Notes under the pieces: model-generated | Seen by the model: only the letters and a program-made list of their open reading frames with translations | The model's database searches: none | What the model was told of the DNA's origin: nothing | Made by a program: the position numbers and the translations under genes | Shown: piece by piece, positions 50,183-59,690 of the stretch | Layout: each line of letters opens with the position of its first letter | How positions within the stretch are numbered: the first letter of the stretch is position 1 | From: an uncultured Porphyromonadaceae bacterium | GTDB lineage: Bacteria > Bacteroidota > Bacteroidia > Bacteroidales > Muribaculaceae | DNA: 64,000 bases | Direction of reading: 5' to 3' | Assembly (NCBI GenBank): GCA_905198125.1 | Contig: CAJKBH010000008.1 | Coordinates: 29,129-93,128, forward strand

Positions 50183-50746
50183 ATGAAACACACGATACTA
50201 AAGGGGTTCACACTCAAGGGACAGATACTCAGGTGGCTGATGATGGCCGGAGCATTGATGTTCGGAGTTGCGGGACTGATGGCCCAGAATTCGTTGCCGG
50301 CGCCGGGCAGCGGCGGCGGTTTCCAGCCGGCCGGTGGCGGCTGGGGTGGCGGCGCAGGCTGGGGTGGCGGCTGGGGTGGACCGGCTTTCGCTCCGGGTCC
50401 GCCACCTTCGGCATGGGGCAGTCCGTGGTACGACGGGCCTTACTACTCGCCTACCGTCGTGGTGGCGCCGCAGGTCACGAACAATTTCCAGAACCAGGGT
50501 ACCGAGAAGGTCATAGCCTGCGGTTATGACGCTCAAGGGGTGTGGCGCGTAGTGCCGCTGTTGGTCAGCTATCAGTACAACGGCTCGCAATATACCGTCA
50601 ACGTGCTTAACGCCTGGAATCCCTGGACCGATTCGTGGGACAAGGGCGTGGACGAACCGGCTTACAGCACCGATTACTGGCTGCGTAATGTGGAATACAG
50701 TTTCTACACCGTATTGCCGACCGGCACTTTTTATTTCAACCTGTGA
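50183..50746 (+). CDS. Secreted glycine/tryptophan-rich protein
   Basis: Not recognised. The 187-residue product has a signal sequence (hydrophobic about 18-35, ending GLMAQ), a low-complexity glycine/tryptophan stretch (GGGWGGGAGWGGGWGGPAF, residues about 52-70) followed by a proline-rich segment, and a C-terminal beta-rich domain with VTNNFQNQGTEKVIACGYDA and WRNVEYSFYT-like text. Unusually for this organism the start is preceded by a good Shine-Dalgarno sequence (AAGGAGG, 7 bases before ATG). It lies 77 bases after repeat copy B, and no consensus promoter is visible in between. Confidence 0.75.
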   Translation: MKHTILKGFTLKGQILRWLMMAGALMFGVAGLMAQNSLPAPGSGGGFQPAGGGWGGGAGWGGGWGGPAFAPGPPPSAWGSPWYDGPYYSPTVVVAPQVTNNFQNQGTEKVIACGYDAQGVWRVVPLLVSYQYNGSQYTVNVLNAWNPWTDSWDKGVDEPAYSTDYWLRNVEYSFYTVLPTGTFYFNL

Positions 50747-50836
50747 TGTGATAGACGTTTAGCCACTTTGGGTGATAGCTGAGACGTTCCGTGAGCGTTC
50801 CATTGACGTTCCGTTGCCGATTCGTTGGCACAAAAG

Positions 50837-50867
50837 TTTGTAATTCGCGGTTTTTTTATTAACTTTG
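50837..50867 (+). promoter_or_regulatory. Promoter of the TPR protein gene
   Basis: TTTG at 50837-50840, a 19-base spacer and TAACTTTG at 50860-50867; predicted start near 50873. Confidence 0.88.
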
Positions 50868-50917
50868 CGCGTTGAATGCGCCAACCAGGTGCGCATAAGT
50901 TTGAAAATTAAACCGCA

Positions 50918-51601
50918 ATGGCACAAAATAACGACAAACAGGAAGAGAAGACAGCGATTGAGAACGTAAACGAGACGCTGACCAACGCAGGCCAGAAACT
51001 GGCCGACAACAAGACGGTGATAGGATGGATTGTCGGAGGCGTTTTTGTAATCGCAGCTCTGATAATCGGCTATATGTATTTCTTCCGCACCCCGCAGGTA
51101 AACAAGGCTTACGAGGCTTACAACCAGGTTGAGATCAGCGCGGCCGGCAACGACTCGATAGCTGCGGCTCAATATAAGAAGGTTGCCGACGAGAACAAGG
51201 GCAACACGGCCGGCAAGCTGGCAGCCCTGTCCGCTGGCGAAGCTCTCTACAACCAGGGCAAGTACAAGGAGGCAGCCGAGTATCTGGAGCGTTTCAGCAG
51301 CAGCGAGCCCGTGCTGGAGGCCAACGCAATCGTGCTGACCGGCGACTGCTACGTCAACCTCAAGCAGTATGACAAGGCAATCTCCTGCTACGACAAGGCC
51401 ATCGGCAAGGCTGACAACAACTCCCAGATCGTTCCCCGCGTCCTGCTGAAGGAAGCCAACGTATACGACGCTCAGAAGAACTACCAGAAGGCTCTGGAAT
51501 GCTACCAGAAGATAGCCAAAGACTTCCCGCAGTTCCAGCTCGGCAACGGCATGACAATCGACGCCTACATCGAGCGCGAGAACGCGCGCCTCGGAAAGTA
51601 A
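50918..51601 (+). CDS. Membrane-anchored tetratricopeptide repeat protein
   Basis: The 227-residue product has a soluble N-terminal region, one TM helix (VIGWIVGGVFVIAALIIGYMYFF, about 37-59, of which only the order matters), and TPR-like helical repeats: GKLAALSAGEALYNQGKYKE, ANAIVLTGDCYVNLKQYDKA and VLLKEANVYDAQKNYQKALE. The layout (short N-terminus, single TM, periplasmic TPRs) resembles YfgM-type proteins, which help periplasmic chaperones or the BAM complex in other bacteria; the same role here is inference. Own promoter and terminator, so monocistronic. Confidence 0.88.
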   Translation: MAQNNDKQEEKTAIENVNETLTNAGQKLADNKTVIGWIVGGVFVIAALIIGYMYFFRTPQVNKAYEAYNQVEISAAGNDSIAAAQYKKVADENKGNTAGKLAALSAGEALYNQGKYKEAAEYLERFSSSEPVLEANAIVLTGDCYVNLKQYDKAISCYDKAIGKADNNSQIVPRVLLKEANVYDAQKNYQKALECYQKIAKDFPQFQLGNGMTIDAYIERENARLGK

Positions 51602-51625
51602 ACATTCTTTTCATAAGCAATATCG

Positions 51626-51660
51626 ATGAAGTCATCTTGCATAAGATGACTTCATTATTG
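51626..51660 (+). terminator. Terminator of the TPR protein gene
   Basis: TGAAGTCATCTT pairs with AAGATGACTTCA around GCAT, followed by TTATTGT. Confidence 0.8.
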
Positions 51661-51708
51661 TAAATAGACATTCATTGTAAATCGACATAAGGTAAAGACT
51701 GTACCGAA

Positions 51709-52917
51709 ATGACGGTCACTACACTATCCAACGGACTTCGCTGCGTGGCGCGGCACAGTGCGGGAGCCGTGAGCTACATCGGCCTGGCGGTGAACGCCGG
51801 CAGCCGCGACGATAATCCGGATGCGCCGGGACTGGCGCACTTCCTGGAGCATACCATATTCAAAGGTACGCGCCACCGCCGCGCATGGCACATATCCAAC
51901 CGCATGGAAAGCATCGGCGGCGAACTCAACGCGTACACCACCAAGGAGCTGACCATGCTATATACCATCGCGCCGGCCGGTTATGCCGACCGCGCCCTTG
52001 AGCTGTTGGCCGACCTGGTGAAGAACGCCTCGTTTCCCACCGCCGACGTGGAGCGCGAGCGCGATATAATCATAGAGGAAATACACTCCTACTACGACTC
52101 ACCGTCGGAGGCGGTGTTCGACGAATTCGACGAGAATATCTACGCCGGCTCCTCCATGGCCCACAACATATTAGGCTCCGAAGAATCCGTGCGCCGGCTT
52201 GACGGCACGGTAGCCCGCGATTTCCTCGACCGATACTATGTGCCGGCAAACATGGTGCTGTACTGCGTGGATCCGAATCCCGACAAGGCCCTGAAACTCG
52301 CCGAACGCTATTTCGGCGACATGGACCATCCGGCACCCGCTCACAACCGCATCGCACCGCCCGTACTGCCCGTTTTCGAAAAAGTCAGCGAACGCGACAA
52401 TTCGCAGGCCAATACCATTTGCGGCTGCCGTATCCCAGGGCGTCACGACCCGATGCGTTACGCCATGATGCTGTTCAACAACGTATTGGGAGGTCCTGCG
52501 CTCAATTCGAGGCTCTGTCAGGAAATACGAGAAAAGCGCGGACTGGTGTATTCCATCGAATCGAATGTGGTGATGCTGTCCGACTGCGGCACGTTTACCG
52601 TCTATTTCGGTTCTGACAAATCCACTGTCAAACGATGCGAACGCATCATCCGCGACCAGATACGCCGCATGGCCGACAAACCGTTGTCGCCACGCGCCTT
52701 CGCACAGGTGCGCGACCAGTATTGCGGTCAGCTCGACGTACTGAGCGACAACCGCGAGAACTGCGCCATGGAGCTGGGCCGCTCGCTGTTGCTGTACGAT
52801 GAGGTGCGCAACCTGCGTTACATCAGCGACCGCATCCGCGAAGTCACCGCCGAGCAGGTGCGCAGGTGCGCCGAACTGATCACCGAAGCTGATTTGTCCA
52901 GACTCACACTGTTATAA
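51709..52917 (+). CDS. M16 family zinc peptidase (processing-peptidase type)
   Basis: Zinc metallopeptidase of the pitrilysin/M16 clan. The 402-residue product carries the inverted zinc motif HFLEH at residues 44-48 (HxxEH) inside GLAHFLEHTIFKGT, with the third ligand glutamate expected about 76 residues later in ERERDIIIEEIHSYYDSP, where it is present. The C-terminal half has GGPALNSRLCQEIREKRGLV, the R/Y substrate-contact region of M16B peptidases. No signal peptide, so probably cytoplasmic, like small M16B processing peptidases. dusB follows after 17 bases. Confidence 0.93.
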   Translation: MTVTTLSNGLRCVARHSAGAVSYIGLAVNAGSRDDNPDAPGLAHFLEHTIFKGTRHRRAWHISNRMESIGGELNAYTTKELTMLYTIAPAGYADRALELLADLVKNASFPTADVERERDIIIEEIHSYYDSPSEAVFDEFDENIYAGSSMAHNILGSEESVRRLDGTVARDFLDRYYVPANMVLYCVDPNPDKALKLAERYFGDMDHPAPAHNRIAPPVLPVFEKVSERDNSQANTICGCRIPGRHDPMRYAMMLFNNVLGGPALNSRLCQEIREKRGLVYSIESNVVMLSDCGTFTVYFGSDKSTVKRCERIIRDQIRRMADKPLSPRAFAQVRDQYCGQLDVLSDNRENCAMELGRSLLLYDEVRNLRYISDRIREVTAEQVRRCAELITEADLSRLTLL

Positions 52918-52934
52918 ATACCGACCACACTGAT

Positions 52935-53918
52935 ATGAAGATAGCCGATATTGATTTAGGAGAACGCCCGGTGCTGTTGGCGCCGATGGAGGATGTGACC
53001 GACCCGTCGTTCCGTCTGATATGCCGCGAGCAGGGCGCCGGACTGGTATATACCGAGTTCGTCTCGGCCGAGGCGCTGGTGCGCGACATCAAGTCCACCA
53101 CGCGCAAGCTCGCCGTGAACGACCGGGAGCGCCCCGTGGCCATACAGATATATGGCCGCGACGCCGACGCCATGGTGCAGGCGGCGCAGATCGTGGAGCA
53201 GGCCGGACCCGACATCATCGACCTAAATTTCGGCTGCCCGGTCAAGAAGGTGGCCGCCAAGGGAGCGGGCGCCGGTATGCTGCGCGACATTCCCAAGATG
53301 CTTGACATCACGCGCCGCGTGGTAAAGGCCGTTTCGCTTCCCGTCACGGCCAAGACGCGCCTGGGCTGGGACTGCGAGAACAAGATAATCTGCGACCTCG
53401 GCCCGCGTCTGCAGGAATGCGGCATCAAGGCGCTGGCGGTGCATGGCCGCACACGCAGCCAGATGTACACCGGACAGGCCGACTGGACGCTGATAGGCGA
53501 GCTGAAAGCCAACCCCGAGATGGAGATACCCGTCATAGGCAACGGCGACATCTGCACGCCCGAGCAGGCCCGGGACGCCTTCGACACCTACGGCGTGGAC
53601 GCCATCATGATAGGGCGCGCATCGTTCGGCGCCCCCTGGATATTCCACGACGTACGTCAGATGCTCGACACCGGCGCATACACGCCGCTCAGTGTACCCG
53701 AAAAACTGGACCTGCTGAAGCGCCAGATCCGCGAGAGCATCGACCGCATCGACGAATACCGGGGCATCCTGCATATCCGCCGCCATCTGGCCGCCTCGCC
53801 GCTGTTCAAGGGACTGCCCGACTTCCGCCAGACCCGCATCCGGATGCTCCGCATCGAGCACGAGCAGGAGCTCCTCGACCTCCTGGACGAAATCAAATCC
53901 AAATGGCTTGACGCCTGA
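52935..53918 (+). CDS. dusB: tRNA-dihydrouridine synthase
   Basis: FMN enzyme that reduces specific uridines in tRNA to dihydrouridine. The 327-residue product shows PMEDVTDPSFRLICREQGAG, YTEFVSAEAL, DLNFGCPVKKVAAKGAGAGM with the catalytic Cys101, ALAVHGRTRSQMYTGQADWT and IGNGDICTPEQARDAFDTYG; DAIMIGRASFGAPWIF is the FMN-phosphate region. These match the DusB branch (the only Dus in many Bacteroidetes). Likely cotranscribed with the M16 gene and ended by a strong terminator. Confidence 0.95.
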   Translation: MKIADIDLGERPVLLAPMEDVTDPSFRLICREQGAGLVYTEFVSAEALVRDIKSTTRKLAVNDRERPVAIQIYGRDADAMVQAAQIVEQAGPDIIDLNFGCPVKKVAAKGAGAGMLRDIPKMLDITRRVVKAVSLPVTAKTRLGWDCENKIICDLGPRLQECGIKALAVHGRTRSQMYTGQADWTLIGELKANPEMEIPVIGNGDICTPEQARDAFDTYGVDAIMIGRASFGAPWIFHDVRQMLDTGAYTPLSVPEKLDLLKRQIRESIDRIDEYRGILHIRRHLAASPLFKGLPDFRQTRIRMLRIEHEQELLDLLDEIKSKWLDA

Positions 53919-53976
53919 TACGTTGTAAATTTATTTACAGCAGGCACTGTTAGTATTCGTGCGTCTTGATAAACAG

Positions 53977-54018
53977 AAGTCCGCAACCTGACCTGTGAGG
54001 TCGGGTTGCGGACTTTTT
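53977..54018 (+). terminator. Terminator of the M16-dusB operon
   Basis: AAGTCCGCAACC pairs with GGTTGCGGACTT, and an inner GACCTGTGAGGTC hairpin extends it; the tail is TTTTT. Confidence 0.88.
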
Positions 54019-54063
54019 ATGCGTGATGTCCCGCGCTGTATTGCGCAGGGCAGCGATGCCGGT

Positions 54064-54753
54064 TTATTTCAAGACTACTTTCGAGACTTTGGATCCCTGG
54101 CGGCGTATGAAGATGCCGTCGGCGGGTTCGGATACGCGCACACCGTTGAAGTTGTAGTATTCCACCGGCGCGTCAACATCTGAGCTGATGCCATTTATAC
54201 CGGTCGGCGTGTTACTGAACACGACTTTTGCATAAGTGAAAGCCACCGGTCCGGATCCTGCGTTGTTTTCCAGGAAGAATACATTGGTGTCCTGACTCGG
54301 TGTCCATACGTATCCGCTTGAGAAAGTGAGTCCGTCGGGCCATTCTGTGGCAGCTGCGCCTTCGTATCCCGTTACAGTGGCACGTTGGGTATAACCGGAA
54401 CCGGATAGGGACATATCGCAGTACAGGCCTACCGACTCGATTTTGCTACCCTCGGGAACCGTGATGGTAAGGGTGGTTTGCGGATAAAGGCGCACGCGGT
54501 AGCCTGTGGATAACTTATAAATGTTGGGACGATTAAACCGGTCGACGCCTTCCTTCTCACCGGCCACAAGGGTCACGCCGTTTGAAGTGAACGTCTCATC
54601 TACGATGATATAGGAAGTCTCTCCAGCTTCCCAAGTGAGTCCTTCTGCGATTTCACTGACGTTGAAGACGGCATCGGATGTCGTAGCCTCTTGTGCCGGT
54701 GCTGCTGCCGCAGCTCCTGCCATGAGTGTGGCGATAAGTAAAGATCTTTTCAT
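54064..54753 (-). CDS. Secreted protein with type IX-like C-terminal tail
   Basis: The 229-residue product has a signal peptide (MKRSLLIATLMAGAAAAAPA) and an all-beta mature part (TWEAGETSYIIVDETFTSNG, then LYPQTTLTITVPEGSKIESV), closing with PVEYYNFNGVRVSEPADG and IFIRRQGSKVSKVVLK, a compact sorting-type tail. The beta part resembles carbohydrate-binding or 'secreted repeat' modules but no family was fixed. It lies downstream of the 1480-residue secreted protein on the same strand with 110 bases between, which may carry its own start signals. Confidence 0.75.
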   Translation of the reverse strand: MKRSLLIATLMAGAAAAAPAQEATTSDAVFNVSEIAEGLTWEAGETSYIIVDETFTSNGVTLVAGEKEGVDRFNRPNIYKLSTGYRVRLYPQTTLTITVPEGSKIESVGLYCDMSLSGSGYTQRATVTGYEGAAATEWPDGLTFSSGYVWTPSQDTNVFFLENNAGSGPVAFTYAKVVFSNTPTGINGISSDVDAPVEYYNFNGVRVSEPADGIFIRRQGSKVSKVVLK

Positions 54754-54863
54754 TTTTCAGTGTTTTGTTTAGTTTGTAATTATAGTGTTGATTGATGGAA
54801 ACCGAAGGGCGGGCAGTCTGTTTACGGCCCACCCTCCGGCCGTGATTGTTCTGGTCCGCGCTG

Positions 54864-57800
54864 TTATTGAACAGCTACTTTGACAGCGTTGCCGCCTACG
54901 GCCACTATATAGATCGCAGGTGAGACGGAGATTGCGGCGTCGCCGGTGCCACGGTAAACCACCAGGCCGTCGACCGTGCTGACAGCCACTGCTTTATCAC
55001 CGGCACCCTGCACCTGTATGACGCGTCCGCGAACCGACACCTTCGCGGCGTCGGCGTGGTTGCCGGTTATGCCGGAACTCGGGAGCCGCACCGGATCGGA
55101 AAGTTCCGATTCGCCGTTTTCGAACAGTGCCGAAACATAATACGTCAGGTCAAGGCCGTTGTGAGGCGTAGTGAAGCTATTTGTGTAGACGGGTTCCGGG
55201 TTGATTTTCTCGTTGTTACAATAGATGTTGTATCCGAGCAGTTCGCCCGATTCCACCGGCACGCGCGTGCAGGTGATGTCGTCTATCATCAGCATGAAGG
55301 AGTCTTCGGCCATAGAGCGTATGGCGAAATAGCGTGTGCCTTCGGGCAGAGTGGCGGTGAACTCCTGCCAGTCGTAGGATCTGAGATCCACAGTCCCGAA
55401 TTCCTTGTCCATGACGAAGTCCTGGATGTCCTTGCCCTTCGTGCTGTACCAGAGCTGGATTTTCTCGGGAGTGGAGGGGTCATACGATTTTGCCCAGAAG
55501 GAGATTTTCTGTTCGCAGCCGGCGAGTTCGGGAGAGATGAGCCAGTCGTTGACCTCACCGAAGTCGTGGCGGTAAAGCGAAGCGAGATACTTGGTGCCGC
55601 TGTGTGCCTTGAAAGAGTCGGAATAAGAGCCTGCGGAGGTATCGAACACAAAGAACGAGGCCGTGGTGCGGCCGATTTCGATTCCGGGAATGCTGTAGTT
55701 TCCGAAACCGCCGACGGGCATTCCATCCACATCCACGAATGTCCAGCCGTTGAAATAGTGGCCGAACGGTTCGCCGGATTCGAAGTCTTCGGTTATCTCG
55801 GAGGTTTCCACCTTATCGGGATCGTAATCATCCCAGTTGAGGCAGTCGTTGTCCCCTTTTCGTTCGCCGGTCAATCCGGAAACGGTGGGAAGAAGTGAAG
55901 TGCGGCGGTGTACCGTCACGGAACCGGTGCGGTTGTTATCCTTCTTCTCGTCGTTGTCGAACACAGCCTCGGCTGAGAATACGGTTTCATCGGCCTGCGC
56001 AGGGGTGATAGTCTGGCTGAATCTGACTGTCCTGGAGGTATAGGCCGCCAGGTCGCCCACTTCGGTTTCTGCGGCTTTCTCGCCATCGCGGTACAGAATC
56101 ACGTTGAACTTGCCGGTATTCTTGGCCGCGTCGTTGAGCACCGAGACTTCCACATTGAACGGCTGGCCGTTGTCCGCCAGTTCAGGGGCCGAAATACCTT
56201 GCGCCTTCACGTCGTAGCTGGCGTCATTGATGAATTTTATGTCGTCGAAGTATGAGTACATGACGGTGCTCGACAGACAATAACCTTCCAGACGCACCTG
56301 TATGTTCTTGCCGCTGTATTCGGCCAGGGAAACTTTCAGGTTGTTCCATTCGCCGGGTTTGAGGTCGGTGTTGTAGATGCGCTGCACCTCTTTTTCGACA
56401 CCCTCGCACGATACATATACTGAAATCTCGTTGACGTCGGCGGTGGTGTTTCTGAAGGCCATGAACGACAGCGCGGGGTTCTGGCCGGTTACGGCCACTT
56501 TGCCCGTCACGTATGAGGCGCCTACCTGCACGCCGTTGAAACTGATGACGAAATATTCTTTCCCGGAATATGGTTTCACGGCGTTCTTACTGGTTCCGAT
56601 AGGGAAGCGTGCCCTACCGGAGGTCGTGAGGTTGTAAGCCGTGCCGTCGGCAGCGTCGTCGTATGCCAGGGGCATCGGATAGGCGGGACCCACTGCCACT
56701 GCGAAGGCGCTTAAGTCGCCGTACACGTCGCGGTTCACCGGCATAATGGCATACGGCACGGTGGTCTGCTTGGCGGGAGCCTCTATCTCGAACTCGAAAT
56801 GATTGTCGGCGATAGGCTCGCTGTTCAGTTTTTCACCGGTTTCGTTGCCGTTGACTATGGTGTAGATATTGTAGGTCATGCTACCCTCCGGGAGGGCATG
56901 GCCCAAGATGTCGGCGGTAACGGGTTCCCAGTTCAATCTTACCATATTTCCCTCGTTGTAGCCCACGCGGCCGGTGACGGGCTGGGGAGGATATGCACCG
57001 ATGAAAACGTCCACATATCTCTTGAGGCCCTGATTGCCGGAGGCGTCGGCAGGCGCGAAGGTGTAGCGGTAGACGCCGGAACCTTCCGTTATGTCATTGA
57101 AGGATACGGCTTCGCCCGGGTCGCCCTGGATGGTCTTGATTTTGGTTTCACCGCGGAATACGTCAAGTGTGACTTTACCTGAAATATCCGCTCCCTCAAG
57201 GGTCTTTTCCGGGAGACGGCATGAAACTGTAGCTTTGGCATAACCCTCTGCGTCGGGCGTCACTTTAGCCACAGAGACTGTGTCCGGGGCCGTAATCAGT
57301 ATTTTCTCCTCGATGTCGTAGGAGTCTATGTAAAGGCGGTTCTGTTTGGCGTCCGAAATGGCATGGAAGCCGATGTTGTAGGTTCCCGTTTCACCCGGTT
57401 TCATTATCAGGCGGAAGTGCTGGGGGGTGTCCTCGTTATCGTATATTTCGGTAGGGGGAAGGATTTCGGCCGTCATTGCATCGGCAGTGGCGTTCTTGCC
57501 GTAATAAATGGCGATACGTTCCACATAGCGCGTCGACTGTTCGAATATAGTGGCGTTCAGTACGTAGGCGTAGCCGCTTTCCAGCCGTATGTTGGGCGAA
57601 AACAGCCAGTCGTCGGCCTGTTCAGTGGCATGATAGCGTATCACGGCACGCTTGTACTGGGAATCGAACTCCCATGTGGAGCTGTTCTCCAGGTCTTCGT
57701 TGGCGTCATATACGGTGTTGTAATTGAACTCTTTCAGCGAATTGAAGTTCATGGCGTAGGGAGCTTCGTACAAGCCGATGCCGCAGGGGTATGACTTTAC

Positions 57801-59306
57801 GACGGCAGAGGTTACGCCGTGGTTGAGCGCCGCCACTTTATAATAGGCGGTATAGTAGGCATCCTTCAGCGGCAGCGAGACGGAGTAGCTGTTGGCGGCG
57901 ATGTTCTCGGCCACAACGTTGTCGTTGCTGTCGTAGACGGTGTATGTCACATCCTGAGGGTTGATATATCCCTCGTCCGTGCAGGTGGTCACAGGCTGCC
58001 ATGTGAGGGTACCCGTTCCGTCGTTCCAAAGGAGTTTCACGTTCTTCGGGGATGAAGGCACACCGTAGCCTGCATAATAAGAGCACTTGACCTTCGGCGA
58101 CTTGCCGGCGGCGTTGCTGCATTCGGCTTTGAAACGGTGAATTCCGTTGCCGGCCATTGTCGCAGTCTCGGTCACCTTCTGGCCCGCCGTGGCGGTGCCT
58201 TCCTTGATGAGCACGTCGTCGGCGTAAATGGAATAGCCCATCGTGGTGCCGGCGGCCGAGGTGCCGTCGTAAAGGGTCGAAGGCATTGTCAGCGAGACGC
58301 TCACGTCCAGGGAACCGCCCGCCGACGTGACGGAAAGCTCCGGTTTGGCGGGAGCCTTGTCGGCGGCCTCCGGAAGCGGTATGTAGAGGCAGGTGATGTC
58401 ATCCTTGGGGTCGAGTTCCTTCAGGATTACGGCGTCGCCGGTGGTTATGTCTATTTCCGCAATGCCGGCCGAGGCGTCGGTGCAGTATGACATCAGGAAC
58501 GTGTTGTCACGGTCGTTGAAGCAGCCGCCGGTGAGATACTGGAGGTTCAGCTTAGTGTCGCCGATAAGGGTCAGCCGGCCGTTGGTCTTGTCGAGGCTGT
58601 AGAATTTACCCGTTTTCCCCACGGCATAGAAATTGCCCTTCTTGTCGGCGCCGATGCCCGACAGCATCATGCTCAGCTGGGCTATATCGGTGCGGTGTCC
58701 GGTAGCATAGTCGAGCTGCGCCCAGACGAAGGAGTCGTTCTCCCCGGGGCAGCAACCGTATGCTTTCCCCGTGGTAGGGTCTACCGCAATGTCCGAGGCC
58801 TGCATGTCCTGCTCCACGGGTATGGATGCGACGATTTCGCCTGTCTCCATGTCATAATGGTAGATTCTGTAGACATACTGTCCCCCCTCTATCACGCGCG
58901 CAAACCCATAGTAAAGGCCATCGCCGTTTTCATATCCGCAGCCGATGGCAGCCGTGGAGGTGAATACCGGGGTGAACTCCATCCCCTGCGTGTAAGGGAT
59001 ATTGTAGATGCCGTAGTGACTCTCGTAGTCGCCCCACGAAGACATGAACATTGTGGAGCCGCGCAGTCCGAGGCCTTCGGACGCTGATTTTTCGGCTTTC
59101 TCAGGTATCCGCTGCCGCTTGTCTCCTGCATAGCTACCCTTCCGGGCATCAGTGCTGAAAACCATGTCGGGATGATGGATCTCAGCGGATTGTGGTTTCT
59201 CGCCGACCCTGTTCCCCGGTTCGTCGCCGAATATGGGGGATGCCGCGAATAGACATGTTGCTATTCCCGTTCCTAACAGAGCCATCAAAGATAGAGTTTT
59301 GCGCAT
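54864..59306 (-). CDS. Giant secreted multidomain protein with choice-of-anchor J domain
   Basis: The 1480-residue product has a signal peptide (about 1-21). Residues about 70-310 look like a beta-propeller (GIYNIPYTQGMEFTP, then SKKGNFYAVGKTGKFYSLDK-like units). Several fibronectin type III-like domains follow (PAKPELSVTSAGGSLDVSVS, SSPKNVKLLWNDGTGTLTWQ), interleaved with jelly-roll modules (FNYNTVYDANEDLENSSTWE). Residues about 1165-1345 are a choice-of-anchor J (cleaved-adhesin) domain with TEDFESGEPFGHYFNGWTFV and NDWLISPELAGCEQKISFWA. The end (VSTVDGLVVYRG then SPAIYIVAVGGNAVKVAVQ) is a type IX-like tail. It is probably an exported surface protein, possibly an adhesin; no enzyme motif was seen. 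Confidence 0.85.
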   Translation of the reverse strand: MRKTLSLMALLGTGIATCLFAASPIFGDEPGNRVGEKPQSAEIHHPDMVFSTDARKGSYAGDKRQRIPEKAEKSASEGLGLRGSTMFMSSWGDYESHYGIYNIPYTQGMEFTPVFTSTAAIGCGYENGDGLYYGFARVIEGGQYVYRIYHYDMETGEIVASIPVEQDMQASDIAVDPTTGKAYGCCPGENDSFVWAQLDYATGHRTDIAQLSMMLSGIGADKKGNFYAVGKTGKFYSLDKTNGRLTLIGDTKLNLQYLTGGCFNDRDNTFLMSYCTDASAGIAEIDITTGDAVILKELDPKDDITCLYIPLPEAADKAPAKPELSVTSAGGSLDVSVSLTMPSTLYDGTSAAGTTMGYSIYADDVLIKEGTATAGQKVTETATMAGNGIHRFKAECSNAAGKSPKVKCSYYAGYGVPSSPKNVKLLWNDGTGTLTWQPVTTCTDEGYINPQDVTYTVYDSNDNVVAENIAANSYSVSLPLKDAYYTAYYKVAALNHGVTSAVVKSYPCGIGLYEAPYAMNFNSLKEFNYNTVYDANEDLENSSTWEFDSQYKRAVIRYHATEQADDWLFSPNIRLESGYAYVLNATIFEQSTRYVERIAIYYGKNATADAMTAEILPPTEIYDNEDTPQHFRLIMKPGETGTYNIGFHAISDAKQNRLYIDSYDIEEKILITAPDTVSVAKVTPDAEGYAKATVSCRLPEKTLEGADISGKVTLDVFRGETKIKTIQGDPGEAVSFNDITEGSGVYRYTFAPADASGNQGLKRYVDVFIGAYPPQPVTGRVGYNEGNMVRLNWEPVTADILGHALPEGSMTYNIYTIVNGNETGEKLNSEPIADNHFEFEIEAPAKQTTVPYAIMPVNRDVYGDLSAFAVAVGPAYPMPLAYDDAADGTAYNLTTSGRARFPIGTSKNAVKPYSGKEYFVISFNGVQVGASYVTGKVAVTGQNPALSFMAFRNTTADVNEISVYVSCEGVEKEVQRIYNTDLKPGEWNNLKVSLAEYSGKNIQVRLEGYCLSSTVMYSYFDDIKFINDASYDVKAQGISAPELADNGQPFNVEVSVLNDAAKNTGKFNVILYRDGEKAAETEVGDLAAYTSRTVRFSQTITPAQADETVFSAEAVFDNDEKKDNNRTGSVTVHRRTSLLPTVSGLTGERKGDNDCLNWDDYDPDKVETSEITEDFESGEPFGHYFNGWTFVDVDGMPVGGFGNYSIPGIEIGRTTASFFVFDTSAGSYSDSFKAHSGTKYLASLYRHDFGEVNDWLISPELAGCEQKISFWAKSYDPSTPEKIQLWYSTKGKDIQDFVMDKEFGTVDLRSYDWQEFTATLPEGTRYFAIRSMAEDSFMLMIDDITCTRVPVESGELLGYNIYCNNEKINPEPVYTNSFTTPHNGLDLTYYVSALFENGESELSDPVRLPSSGITGNHADAAKVSVRGRVIQVQGAGDKAVAVSTVDGLVVYRGTGDAAISVSPAIYIVAVGGNAVKVAVQ

Positions 59307-59398
59307 AATCTTTGGTGTACTTAAGTTATAATTATATCTTAAAATTCAGACTATAGAGACGTTAAAAAAATCGGTAATAGTTCCAATAGTTCTATACG

Positions 59399-59436
59399 CA
59401 AAATTACATTAAAAAAAACGTATTACCCCCCCCAAA
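59399..59436 (-). promoter_or_regulatory. Possible promoter with homopolymer spacer before the giant secreted protein gene
   Basis: Minus strand TTTG (59433-59436), then a 26-base spacer containing a run of Gs (8 in all, one within TTTG) and a run of 8 Ts, then TAATTTTG (59399-59406). The elements match consensus but the spacer is about 6 bases too long. Confidence 0.45.
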
Positions 59437-59623
59437 TTGTTAAATTATCATAAATAATATTAAAATTATGCAATCGTGGTTAAAAGGCGCACCATTAAAG
59501 AATATTTTTTGTATATGAAATTTAAAATTCCATGAAGCGTAATAAGCAAATATGACTTTAGCGAATAACCACTATAACCTGCCAAACCTTATCTTACATT
59601 ACATTACATATCATGAACCGAAA
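59437..59623. other. AT-rich spacer without recognised genes
   Basis: No reading frame, hairpin repeat or RNA was recognised. A run of TTACATTACATTACAT near 59595-59609 is simple repeat. Confidence 0.6.
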
Positions 59624-59652
59624 GGGAGCCGGGCTGCGCAAGCCCGGCTCCC
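59624..59652. terminator. Terminator after the ECF-sigma operon
   Basis: GGGAGCCGGGCT pairs perfectly with AGCCCGGCTCCC around five bases. On the minus strand TTTCGG follows, a short T-run. Confidence 0.75.
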
Positions 59653-59690
59653 CGATTTATTGAGGTATGAAAACTTTAGTTACTATGGTC

